A stretch of 64,000 nt of DNA from Aselliscus stoliczkanus (lineage: Eukaryota > Chordata > Mammalia > Chiroptera > Hipposideridae). Shown piece by piece: positions 23,492 through 32,769 of this stretch. Under the pieces are notes generated by a model that did no database searches, was not told where the DNA came from, and saw only the letters and a list, made by a program, of their open reading frames with translations. Every line of letters begins with the position of its first letter. Position 1 is the first letter of the stretch. Location: assembly GCA_033961575.1 (NCBI GenBank), contig CM066734.1, positions 80,498,501 through 80,562,500 on the forward strand. Reading direction: 5' to 3'. Position numbers and translations under genes: made by a program.

Positions 23492-23748
23492 TGCTGGGGC
23501 CTGAGCATGAGGAACCTTCCCCCAACTGCATACAGGTAATTGGCTCAGAGTCTAAACAAACCTTGGCTCAGAGTCTAAACAAACACATTCTGATCAGCAG
23601 AGCCCTATAAGGTTACCCCCTGCAGCCATAGTGCTTCCTCCTTTCGGTACTTCCATTTTCTTTTGTCTTTTTTACCTCCCCCCCTAGTCCCGTTGCTATT
23701 GGCAACTCCCGCCTTTACATTCCTTCCCTCCCCTCCCAGTTCCTTGAC

Positions 23749-23755
23749 TTATAAG
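23749..23755 (+). promoter_or_regulatory. LTR TATA box
   Basis: TTATAAG lies about 20 bp upstream of the LTR AATAAA signal, at the position expected for the U3 core promoter. It is intact in both LTRs. Activity is not known. Confidence 0.65.
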
Positions 23756-23771
23756 CCCCCTCCTGTTCTTC

Positions 23772-23777
23772 AATAAA
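23772..23777 (+). terminator. LTR polyadenylation signal
   Basis: AATAAA in the R region. It is identical in the 3' LTR (26323-26328), where it would end proviral transcripts. Confidence 0.7.
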
Positions 23778-23889
23778 CGAGGCTTGATCAGAACCCTGTC
23801 TTGCCTCCATTTCTTCGCGCCTCCTATTTTCTCCTTTCAGAAGGCTGCCCCTCGGCCCCTGTTGAATGCCCCGCCGGTCGGGGCATTTC

Positions 23890-23907
23890 TGGCGCCCGAC
23901 GTGGGGC
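23890..23907 (+). promoter_or_regulatory. Retroviral primer-binding site, tRNA-Lys type
   Basis: An 18-nt TGGCGCCC-GACGTGGGGC stretch lies 4 nt after the LTR. From knowledge of the family, it matches the 3' end of tRNA-Lys(1,2) with one apparent mismatch; this primer is usual for type-D and several other betaretroviruses. Confidence 0.8.
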
Positions 23908-24386
23908 CAGAGGACTGCATGCCCTCCGGAAGACTGTCTGCTTCAAGTCCGGCCGGACACACCGCTGAGTTGCCGCGTGGTATTGACCCGCGAGTCTGAC
24001 TCGTTTCCTGATCTCCACGGACAAAGCCGGTCCGTGAGCCTGATCTGAGTAAGGTGAGCAGACTGACAGAAAATAGACGTTTCTAAGGATGACGAATTGG
24101 TGTGATAGTCTCCTCGGTCGTATGTCTGTGTGAGTGCGTGGAGGTTCCAAGACTTCGGGTCGCGGAATCTGATTGGGCCCTAATCTGCGGTTCCGTTTCT
24201 GTCGTAAGGTTAAACGGCGACTGGGCTGTGAGTGGCCGACTCCGGAACTCGCCGGAGTCGCCCCCAGTCCACCAGTGCGGGGGCTTATACCGCAGAGCTT
24301 TTGCCAAGACAGATTTAGTCCCGCGAGGGAGCGGCCAGACGGGCATCTGAGTGTTTTCGAGTGTTTGAAGGGCCGAGGAGAAAACA
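23908..24386 (+). other. Provirus leader (putative packaging region)
   Basis: About 480 bp of GC-rich, apparently non-coding sequence between the primer site and gag. A good splice-donor match AAG|GTGAGC has its GT at 24054-24055. In retroviruses this region holds the RNA-packaging signal; none can be proved from the sequence alone. Several open frames on both strands overlap it and look accidental. Confidence 0.7.
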
Positions 24387-24985
24387 ATGGGCCAAACAAC
24401 AAGTTCACACGAACTTTTCCTCTCGGAGTTTAAAGTCATCCCTCAAGGTGCGGGAATTAAGGCTAGAAAAAAGGATCTCCATCAATTCTTCGGTCTTCTG
24501 ACAAATATCTGTCCCTGGTTCCCCCAGGAGGAACGATAGACGTGTGCTATTGGGCGTGTCGGTAACGCTCTCCAGGATTTTTATAAGTCGTTCGGACCCC
24601 GAAAAGGTCCCCGTTCTGCCTTTACTTATTGGAGTCTCATTAATGATATCCTCCAAGTACATTCCCACGACCCAGATGTTAAAGAGATACTCAAAACAGG
24701 AAAACCTATTAAAGAAATCCTCTCGTCCTCCGTCTGCCTGTGGGTCGGTTTGCATAGATATTCCTTCTCAAGAAAATAAGCCCCTACTGCCCCAGTCCGG
24801 CTGAGTCATTAAACCAACCGTCAACAAGGCTTTATCCCTGTTTACAAAACCTTTCTTCGGGCTCAGACACAGTCCTCCCTCCCGAAGACCAGGCCACCCT
24901 CGATGAGGAGGCTGCCCGCTACCATCAAGAGGACCCCCCCTTTAAGGTTGCCCCGCCTTTTCGGCCACCCCCGCTTGTCCCGCCC
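24387..24985 (+). pseudogene. Broken betaretroviral gag, N-terminal part
   Basis: The ATG at 24387 begins with Met-Gly-Gln, a typical myristoylation start, and the frame includes a CPWFPQE motif seen in betaretroviral matrix proteins. A TAG at 24537-24539 follows what looks like a small local frameshift. The same frame then reads on with matrix-like sequence (QDFYKSFGP, DPDVKEILKTGKPIKEIL) to a TAA at 24777. A further gag-like piece (DEEAARYHQEDPPF) is in another frame near 24902-24944. The sequence then jumps to env at about 24985. Capsid and nucleocapsid are absent. Confidence 0.8.
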
Positions 24986-25767
24986 CTCAGCACGTTTTTA
25001 TCTGTGGTAACAGCCTGGCCTTCACGGCTCTCCCCGCTAACTGGTCTGGTCTCTGTGCCCAGGCCCTCCTCCTACCTGACATTGACATTCTGCCTGGAGA
25101 CCAGCCGGTCCCTGTACCGGCCCTTGATCTATTCCCAGGACGCTCAAAGCGAGCCCTCGCATTTATTCCCCTCATGGCAGGGCTGGGCATAACCACGGCG
25201 ATGACGGCCGGCGCCACTGGTACGGGAATAGCCATCCACACTTATCAAAAGCTCTCTCTCCAGCTTATTGAGGATGTTACCACCCTGTCTGGCACCATTA
25301 GTGATCTCCAGGACCAAATTGACTCACTAGCTGAGGTAGTTTTGCAAAACAGACGGGGACTTGACCTTTTAACTGCAGAACAGGGGGGAATCTGTTTGAC
25401 CCTGCAGGAACGATGCTGCTTCTACGCTAACAAGTCCGGCATAGTCCGAGATAAGGTCAAGAAGCTCCAGGACGACCTGCTCCAACGCAAAAAACAGCTC
25501 CTTGAAAACCCCTTCCTGACCGGGTTTCACGGTCTCTTGCCTTACCTCCTCCCTATTCTCAGCCCCCTTTTAGGACTGCTCCTAATTCTTTCCTTCGGGC
25601 CTTGGGCATGGAAAACGCTGACAAATTTTATCAAACAGCAGATTGATAACATTCTGGCCAAACCCATTCATGTTCATTACCATCGGTTGGCTATGACAGA
25701 CGCCGAGGAACAAGGACCTCCCAAGCCAGGCCCCGATATATTGATATCTAGATGGCATGTGGGCTGA
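24946..25767 (+). pseudogene. Env remnant: end of surface subunit plus whole transmembrane subunit
   Basis: The frame is open for 273 codons, from just after a TAA at 24943 to the TGA at 25765. The env-like part begins near 24985-24995. In order: the surface-subunit C-terminus with Cys and Trp residues (24990-25140), a furin-type RSKR site (25141-25152), a hydrophobic Gly/Ala/Thr-rich fusion-peptide region, and a heptad stretch. Then come the conserved immunosuppressive-type segment (about 25336-25386) and the CX6CC motif (Cys codons at 25393, 25414, 25417). A hydrophobic anchor (about 25530-25610) and a tail of some 50 residues complete it. The first in-frame Met (25174) falls inside the fusion peptide, so a normal env start and signal peptide are missing. 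I call it a pseudogene, but the transmembrane unit itself has no stop or frameshift. Confidence 0.85.
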
Positions 25768-26030
25768 AGACATGCCGGCCTCCGAGCCCTGGGCACCGAG
25801 TTGGCTGCAGCTATTGAGTACTGCAAGGAGGGTCCTTACAGACCCAACTTCAGATCTCCCTGATTACATGCCTGATTTGCATAAAGGTTGGTACCCTTTC
25901 ATATTCTCTGCCCTGCCTTTCCTCCCACAAAAGGTACCAAGGGCATCAAAGGTTTTCGGCCCTGCCGGACCCCTGGGGAGGAATCAGGCCACTGTTTTCC
26001 CACTCGGTTAAGGCCCACCCTCTAAAACAC
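25768..26030 (+). other. Provirus region between env and polypurine tract
   Basis: Non-coding. In type-D retroviruses this interval holds an RNA export element. Here an imperfect inverted repeat centred on GGTACC (25888-25900 with 25929-25940) could form a stem, but there is no recognised match. Confidence 0.45.
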
Positions 26031-26042
26031 AGAGGGAGGAGA
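26031..26042 (+). promoter_or_regulatory. Polypurine tract
   Basis: AGAGGGAGGAGA directly abuts the 3' LTR, the usual place for plus-strand priming of reverse transcription. Confidence 0.85.
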
Positions 26043-26436
26043 TGCTGGGGCCTGAGCATGAGGAACCTTCCCCCAACTGCATACAGGTCATTGGCTCAGA
26101 GTCTAAACCAACCTTGGCTCAGAGTCTAATCATACACATTCTGATCCGCAGAGCCCTATAAGGTTACCCCCTGCAGCCATAGTGCTTCCTCCTTTCGGTA
26201 CTTCCATTTTCTTTTGTCTTTTTTACCTCCCCCCCTAGTCCCGTTGCTATTGGCAACTCCCGCCTTTACATTCCTTCCCTCCCCTCCCAGTTCCTTGACT
26301 TATAAGCCCCCTCCTGTTCTTCAATAAACGAGGCTTGATCAGAACCCTGTCTTGCCTCCATTTCTTCGCGCCTCCTATTTTCTCCTTTCAGAAGGCTGCC
26401 CCTCGGCCCCTGTTGAATGCCCCGCCGGTCGGGGCA
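26043..26436 (+). repeat. Provirus 3' LTR (394 bp)
   Basis: TG...CA ends and a length identical to the 5' LTR. The five differences all lie between 26089 and 26147. The remaining bases, including the TATA, AATAAA and U5, are identical. Confidence 0.95.
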
Positions 26437-26442
26437 GCGGTG

Positions 26443-26550
26443 GTTAAGCGCCGGCTTGGGAAGCCAGCGGCCTCGGTTCGGTCCCACAGATGAGGGCCAG
26501 TGACACTGCTCTCAAAAAAAAAAAAAAAATACAAATTAAAAAATTATAAA
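26443..26550 (+). mobile_element. Class A SINE, right piece
   Basis: Continuation of the SINE cut by the provirus (the anticodon-arm-like palindrome, GGTTCGGTCCC, the GTGACACTGC block and the A-tail). It follows the right 6-bp provirus duplication (26437-26442). The SINE TSD follows at 26551-26564. Confidence 0.93.
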
Positions 26551-26564
26551 AAGAAATTGGACTT

Positions 26565-26845
26565 CCATTAAATAAATAAATAAGTAAACCATGTACAAAT
26601 AAAGACACCACAAATAAAATCATAAGAAAACAAAAACTGGAGTAAGATGTTTTCTATATATGTAAAGCAAAGATTTGTATCCAGATTATAAAAAGATTAA
26701 TACAGATTGAGAAAAAAAGTGAAAGTTCAATAGAAAAGTTTGACAAACAGATAGATATACTCTTGAAAGAGTTATGAAGTATTTCTATGTTTGCACATTT
26801 TTCTTTTTGAAAATATTGAAGAACTTTATATCGTAGCTCCTTCTC
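26565..26845 (+). mobile_element. L1 ORF2 fragment, right part of interrupted copy
   Basis: It resumes the L1 interrupted at 23467, with GATTTGTATCCAGATTATAAA and then GTTCAATAGAAAAGTTTGAC in the L1 ORF2 order. Confidence 0.65.
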
Positions 26846-27134
26846 AGCAAAGCATTTGTTTCAGCTTCGGAAAGTCATCTAGCTCTCCTGTGTCTTCTCC
26901 TGTTTTAATTATCAGTAATTTAGCCAAGGAGGCTTACAACTAACTGTTCAGTAACTTCCATAATGGTGGTTCCAGGAATTTGATCACAAAAATGTATCTC
27001 ATTCTTATGATCCAAAAAAAAATCCTCTAGGTACCCCATCCAATGAAAAACAATCACCTTCTTTCAGAATGTCCTCAAAGTCTGTTCTTTTCTTTTCTGA
27101 TAAAAAGTGAAAATTTGGCTGCCCTTAGTTGAAA
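26846..27134. other. Unassigned sequence
   Basis: Nothing recognisable. Confidence 0.5.
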
Positions 27135-27146
27135 CAAAGGCTTTAA

Positions 27147-27605
27147 ATGATGGCCGAGTGGCATGCTGGTTAAGAGTTGGCTAGGGACACCAGGTCTCAG
27201 CAGCAGGGCCCCTGTTCGGATCCTACATGAGGGCCAGTGATGCTACGCCCTCTACAGCTAAGATGATGAACAACAGCTCCACCTAGAGCTAGGTTGCCAT
27301 GAGTCTCCAGTGACAGTGTAGGCTGCAATGGGGCTGGCCAGCAGCTGGCATGCACTTTTGTGAGCTGCCTGAGCTGCTGTGAGCAGCCATCCAATGGCTG
27401 ATGAGTGACTGCCTCACTCAGGAAGAGCACAACGATAATATCAACATGGGCCAGTGAAGCGACGTCCTCCACAACCAGACTGAAGAACAAAAGGACAACA
27501 ATTTGTCTGTTCCCCTTTTTCCGATTCCCCAATGCTTTTCCCCTCCCCCAATTCCCCAATATACTCTCAAAAAACAACAACAAAAAACAACAACAACAAC
27601 AACAA
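27147..27605 (+). mobile_element. Long tRNA-derived SINE (class C), full length
   Basis: The sense orientation shows the whole layout. A tRNA-like head (GGCCGAGTGGCATGCTGG) is followed by CCTGTTCGGATCC, a body with degenerate GAGCTGCTGTGAGCAGCC units, ACAACCAGACTGAAGAAC, CCCCAATTCCCCAATA and a (CAA)n tail at 27577-27608. The TSD CAAAGGCTTTAA / CAAAGACTTTAA lies at 27135-27146 and 27606-27617. Confidence 0.9.
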
Positions 27606-27617
27606 CAAAGACTTTAA

Positions 27618-27894
27618 GACTGTCCCCTTTGAGAGTCAACAGCTTTATGTGTGGTACAGAAAATGTTATATTCTACAACCATATCTTGAAATTTTTTTTT
27701 AAATATGATTATTCACAGGCTTATTCTGATAATATTGATGATTTTTATAGTTGTTAAAATTTCTTTTAGAGATATTCTTTAAAAAGCTTTGCATGATGAC
27801 TGAAGCAAAGACACATGTGTTGCCAAGGATCATACATTAAAACCATGCATGCACAGGGCTAGGATGAACCATTTCTTTCTAGCTGTATCATTTT
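27618..27894. other. Unassigned sequence
   Basis: Nothing recognisable. Confidence 0.5.
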
Positions 27895-28300
27895 TCTGTA
27901 GCTACTAAAACAAATTACAACAAATTTAGTCCCTAAAACCACAGAAATGTATTCTCTTGCAGTTCTAAATGCCAAAAGCCTGAAATCATTATCACCAGGC
28001 CAAAATCAAGGTGTTGGCAGGGCCATGCTACCTCCAGACGGTCTAGGGAAGAAGGCTCATCTTGTCTCTTCCAGCTTGTAGTGGATTCAGTCTCCCTTGG
28101 CATATGACTGTTTTATCTAATTTTCAAGGCCAGGAACGTCAAATCTCTCTGTGTTTCATCTTTATGTTGCTTTCTCCTCTGTATGCATGTCAAACCTCCC
28201 TGTGTCTGTGTCTTACAAGGAGAGTTGTGATTTTATTTGGGCCCATCCAGATAATCCAAGATAATCCCTCCATCTGTTGATCCTCAAATTAATCATACCT
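27895..28300 (-). mobile_element. MLT/MaLR-type LTR remnant
   Basis: The motif order is TAGCTACTAAAACAAATTAC, AATCAAGGTGTTGGCAGGGC, CCTCTGTATGCATGTC, GGGCCCATCCAGATAATCC. It fits the complement of an MLT1-type LTR, as seen in sense orientation at 61060. Subfamily is not resolved. Confidence 0.55.
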
Positions 28301-29221
28301 GCAAAGACCTCCTCTCCTTTTTTGTTTGTTTGTTTGTTTTTTAGGGATTAGGATTGTGGTGGGGTTGGGGTAGGGGTGGGGCTATCATTATTCCATTATT
28401 CTGACTAACACACCAGCCATACTTTTATTTGGGAGAAACATAAAGAACTTTTCTATTCCTTAAAAAATAACCTCTTTTTTTTTAAAGTTTCCAAGTGAGA
28501 TTCACAATCACAACTTGCTTAATTCTTCTTTGATGCCCAACTACAGGAAAAGAGGTAGGTATTTTTTCCTTCTTTAGCTTAATCAAGTAAGAGATTTAAA
28601 GAAGCAACTAGGAGGAATTAACGTCTCTTGAAATTATGAGGGGCTCAGTGGATTGTTTTATGACTTCTCTGAAAGATCCAAAGGACTAGCAACTCAAAGA
28701 GAAAAGTGAAGATGTGTTTGCTACCAGGTACAATCATCTAACACACTCAGTGTTTTTAGGGCAGAGAATGAATAAAAAAATTTTCATAGACAAAATGTAG
28801 ACCATATATATACAAGATGGCTGACTGATGAGACCCTAAAAATAAGGAGAATAATCTTTTGTAATTGGACCTCAAGAACCAGAGATGAAAAGACAAGTCT
28901 TAAGGACTCATAAAGGAGAATACACACTTATTTCAAGTATGGCGAGGGAGTTGTAGAATTTACAAAAATATCCCTTTAGAGAAAAGAGCCAAATTTCAAC
29001 AACATTTAAGGCCAGAAAGTACAACAGCAGCACCTGAAAGCATAAACCAAGAAGGAACATTATATCCCTTTCATTGCTTCCCTCTCCTTCAAACTCCAAC
29101 CCTGAAAAGGTCAGAATCTGAGGGCAAGTAGAAGTAAGAGGAGAAAGAGAGAAAAAGAACCCAAATAGTTCACAAAAGATAAGCTAATTGAGTAATTAAT
29201 TTGGCTGGCTTTTATGACACT
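28301..29221. other. Unassigned sequence with TTTG repeat
   Basis: A (TTTG)n run at 28317-28342 is followed by a G-rich stretch. Nothing else is recognisable. Confidence 0.5.
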
Positions 29222-29235
29222 AAAGAGAAAATGAA

Positions 29236-29350
29236 GCAGGGCTCGGCCGAGTGGCGCGATGGTTAAGTGCTGGCTTGGAACGTCAGCGGCTCTAGTTCGG
29301 GTCCCACATATGAGGGCCGGTGAGTCACCCTCAAAAAAAAAAAAAAAAAA
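29236..29350 (+). mobile_element. Short tRNA-derived SINE (class A)
   Basis: Head GGCCGAGTGGCGCGATGG, GTTCGGGTCCCACATATGAG and an A-tail. The perfect 14-bp TSD AAAGAGAAAATGAA lies at 29222-29235 and 29351-29364. Confidence 0.93.
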
Positions 29351-29364
29351 AAAGAGAAAATGAA

Positions 29365-30044
29365 ATTTAACAAATTCTTTTCAATTTCTAGTGGAAAAAA
29401 ACCCACATTTGTATGCATAGATGATGAATTAAAGAAAAAAAGCTTGTTCTTAACTTGATTTATGAATAAAAGGCAGATTGCATTCTGCTAAAAAGCAGTC
29501 TTTTTATAGTGGCCAATATATCATATTTTCATAGACTTAACAAGTAACCACTTAAAAATCAGCGTATTTAAAAACATGTATTATCTTTCATTCTCTACTA
29601 GTATCCAATTAATAAAAAATATCACCATTTGTATTTGTTTCCAACCATTTTTAATCTGGTAAGACAATCAGAATTATACAGTTCAGAGGTTGTGGACTAA
29701 ATTTGAACACTAATGTATTTGACATTTCCATAAAACTAATATGTATGCCATTCAAGATAAGAAATATATATACATACATATATATATATATTTTAATTTC
29801 TAAGGGAATTTATTTCATCAACTAGATTTCTAATAAGAGTGTTGCAGTTATATCACAAATAAGATCATAGACAAACATGATCAAGTGCTTTTCTATTCAT
29901 ACACACCATCTCAAGGACATAATTTATTTCCACAAATAACCATGTGAAATAATAGCACAACACATCACTGTTAACCATTACAAGCCCAGAGGCTCAGGCT
30001 GTTTAAATTGAGTTGCTCACCAGCTGCTCACTTGAAATTTCATA

Positions 30045-30046
<2 letters not shown>
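29365..30046. other. Unassigned AT-rich sequence
   Basis: A short AT/TACA repeat lies at 29764-29792. No gene. Confidence 0.5.

Positions 30047-30091
<45 letters not shown>
30047..30091. repeat. AT dinucleotide microsatellite
   Basis: About 22 uninterrupted AT units. Confidence 0.97.
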
Positions 30092-30093
<2 letters not shown>

Positions 30094-32454
30094 ATAGTCT
30101 CAAAATATGGTTACTTTTTGTTTTGTTTTTTTTGTTTTTTGGCCGCACTGTATTATTATATAGTACAAGTTGTGTTTAGCTTTTAAGAAGTTGCAATTAC
30201 ATCCCATTATCAAAGGCATATTTGTTAAAACATGCATATAAAAGGATTTGTAATTGAAGTACAGCTTTGATATATTTAATAGGATGTAAAACTGTCATCC
30301 TATTTTAATAGGCAATGTTTTATGTGCATTAGCAGTAATATAATAATGCCTCTTCCATGTGCTCTTGCCATTAGCACTTTTTCCCTCCCTTTCTTTTAGT
30401 TAATCTTTAAACTTTAATGTAATCCAAACACATTAACATCTTTTTCTCCCCTTTCAGTTCCTGAAGAGAGGGGAGCTTTGCAATGAACTTTCCTTAACTG
30501 AAGGACAGTTACTGTACAACTTGATCACCCATATATTTCCTTCAATTATGCCTGCCTTTCGATTCATGTACACTCTTTCTAGCCTTGGCAATGCATATGG
30601 GCACTTAAAGTGTTGGACTGCAGCAATAATGAAGATCAAAATCAGTTGGAATGAAGAAAATAAATGGGGAATGAATTTAATGCATTTAAGAGCAACTGCA
30701 TTCTCTTATGGGCTATTATGCCAAGCTACTTATGGCATTGAATTAAAATGAGCAAACAGTGGGTGAACCACCTATGACTTAATAATGGCAGAGTACTGCA
30801 TGATTACAAAAACCTATTGGTATATCTCACGAGGTTTTAAAATTTTTTTTCTAATTCACAAGATTCAGATTATAATTTTTCTTATGATATTTCAGTATGA
30901 TTTTTAACATTGTCCTCGAAGATTATGGCATATAGGAATATGTCAAGAAAGGTTAATCAAAGTAATGGGAATTACCTGGATGAATTTCCCCAAAGTAGTC
31001 TTATCTGGATTAAAGCTAAATGCAAACATACACAGCTCAATAATAGCAGCATAGAAGAAAAAGCTTGACTTCAAACAGCAGGAGAAATCTGAATGGTTTA
31101 ATGGTCTTGAACTCTGCTTTAATTTATTACATCTCAAATTTAATATTTCCATGTTTTGTTCAGTTTTGGTACTTATTTAATTATTTTCATGATATATAAC
31201 TGGGAATGCTGAACCCAAAGACAATTGGGTAGGTTCTCCTGTTCAACTCCATCAAAGCTTAAGTGGTTTGGGGTTTCTGGGACCAGGTAAATTAATCTAA
31301 AATTCTTACAGAAGTTAAACAAGATCTCAGGCTTCAATACTGAGCCTGCTTTAAGGGGACCCAATAAACATACTTAAAAGTACCCCAGAACCACTTGGAT
31401 GTTTTTGCTACTCTAGAAGTTTCCTATGTCAGGAACTTACAAAAGCATATGGCTACATTTCAACCTAGTTGTTTACCTCTTGATTTTTCTATTAACTTAA
31501 GTTGTCATTGTTTGTATAAAATTACATTGTTATTCAGTGTCAGCCAAAAATTTTCTTGATGTAAAATTGAAAGTTAAAAGCTATTTCACCTATATTTTGT
31601 CATACATGAGCTTTAGGGAATGAATGTCTAACTTCATTCATTTATTAAATAAATTTTGCGTGCCCATTATAAAGAATGTGTATATTTCTTATATTCACAT
31701 TTTAGACAAATAGATATGTTTTAAAAAGCAGATTTAATAAAGATGATGTTGCAGGCTTCTTTCTTTTAAAGTACACATCAGAAACTCTTTCACAAGACTA
31801 ACATTGGCTTTTAATCAAAAGATATCTCTCCAATGTGTTGACCTCATTTCAGGGGTTAATCACTTAATTCACTTGTTTCAATATCTTGAGCACAAATTGT
31901 GTGTTGTGTATTTTCCATGCAATGGTCTCTTATTCAATAATTTGTGGATGCCCTTTGTACTTGTTAATGTTTGGGGCATAAGGGAATTACATTATGTGAA
32001 TTCTAATTCTGTTACCTTGAAGATATATACTTTTGGGATGGAGAGGGGAAGGGAAAAAGAGAAAGAGAGAGTTTTCCTGAAAATATTACTTACTGAACAT
32101 TTGGAAAGAGAATATTAAACATTATATGAAAGTTCTGACCTTTACATTAGAAAGTGTTTTAAAAAAAACTTGATTCAGAGAACAAACATATTATCCCTTG
32201 CATCGTATTTCTCATAACACGACTATAATAGAAAACACTCTCTTAAATGCTAATTCTTAAAATTTTGGATTTGTGTTAATAAATTAAGGAAAAACAATGT
32301 TAAAGAACAATGTACAGATGAAAGATCAGAAAATACATAATCTATAAATTAGAAATAGGCATATATATTAAATAAACTTAACCCTATGAATCACTGCCTT
32401 TACCTTACTGTTTTGACCATTTTAATAAGATCAGTAAACACTAAATTACCATCA
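30092..32454. other. Unassigned sequence; possible conserved non-coding block
   Basis: Mostly featureless. The part at about 30280-30760 is repeat-free and has mixed composition. It includes a polypyrimidine run with CAG (30445-30459) like a splice acceptor, then two opposing short open frames. It could be conserved non-coding DNA or an RNA exon, with no proof from one sequence. A weak antisense L2 3' end may lie near 31610-31680. Confidence 0.4.
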
Positions 32455-32720
32455 AATCAAATCAGTAAAATGAATACAGCAATATATCACTATGATAAAT
32501 CAATTCCAAAAATATATAAAAATAATTATACATCATGACCAAGAAGGGTTTATTTCAACAATTCAGGTTTCACTTAACATTCAATAATTACTCAAGATAA
32601 ATCACCATATTAAAAGAATTAAAAAGTTATGGTCATTTACACAGATGCAGAAAAAGCTTTTGATAAAATTCACCAAGTAAAAATTATAAAATGTCTTATC
32701 AAACTAAGCATAGAAGTAAA

Positions 32721-32769
32721 CTTCCTCAGTCTGATGAAGGGACTTCATCAGACTTCCTCAGTCTGATGA
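32721..32769. repeat. Local 32-bp-period duplication with inverted repeat
   Basis: CTTCCTCAGTCTGATGA occurs at 32721-32737 and again at 32753-32769. Between the copies, TCTGATGAAG (32730-32739) pairs with its exact reverse complement (32743-32752) across a 3-nt loop. Confidence 0.93.

Larger units (their letters stand above)
23492..23885 (+). repeat. Provirus 5' LTR (394 bp)
   Basis: It starts with TG and ends with CA, and has the same length as the 3' LTR at 26043. It contains a 23-bp-period tandem duplication in U3 (23540-23561 and 23563-23584), a TATA-like TTATAAG at 23749-23755 and an AATAAA at 23772-23777. The close spacing of TATA and AATAAA implies a short R region. It differs from the 3' LTR only at 23538, 23558, 23579, 23582 and 23596. 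Confidence 0.95.
23492..26436 (+). mobile_element. Deleted betaretrovirus-like endogenous provirus
   Basis: A complete proviral frame with large internal losses: 5' LTR, primer-binding site, leader, broken gag start, 3' part of env, polypurine tract and 3' LTR, flanked by a 6-bp duplication. It is much more GC-rich than its surroundings. The gag N-terminal region, the Lys-type primer site and the 6-bp duplication point to a betaretrovirus. The env remnant is of the gammaretrovirus-like kind that type-D betaretroviruses carry. Most of gag, all of pro and pol and most of the surface subunit are missing. It sits inside a SINE that sits inside an L1. It cannot produce virus. Confidence 0.92.

Noticed and set aside
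23824..24755. Long minus-strand frames over the 5' LTR, leader and gag (up to 194 codons)
   Set aside because: They are antisense shadows of GC-rich proviral sequence with few stops; no motif supports them.
24946..25767. Functional full env gene (syncytin-like)
   Set aside because: Most of the surface subunit, the signal peptide and a normal start codon are missing; only the transmembrane unit is intact.
30454..30751. Protein-coding exon on either strand
   Set aside because: The 61- and 76-codon frames overlap head-on, with no domain and no matching splice donor that I can support.
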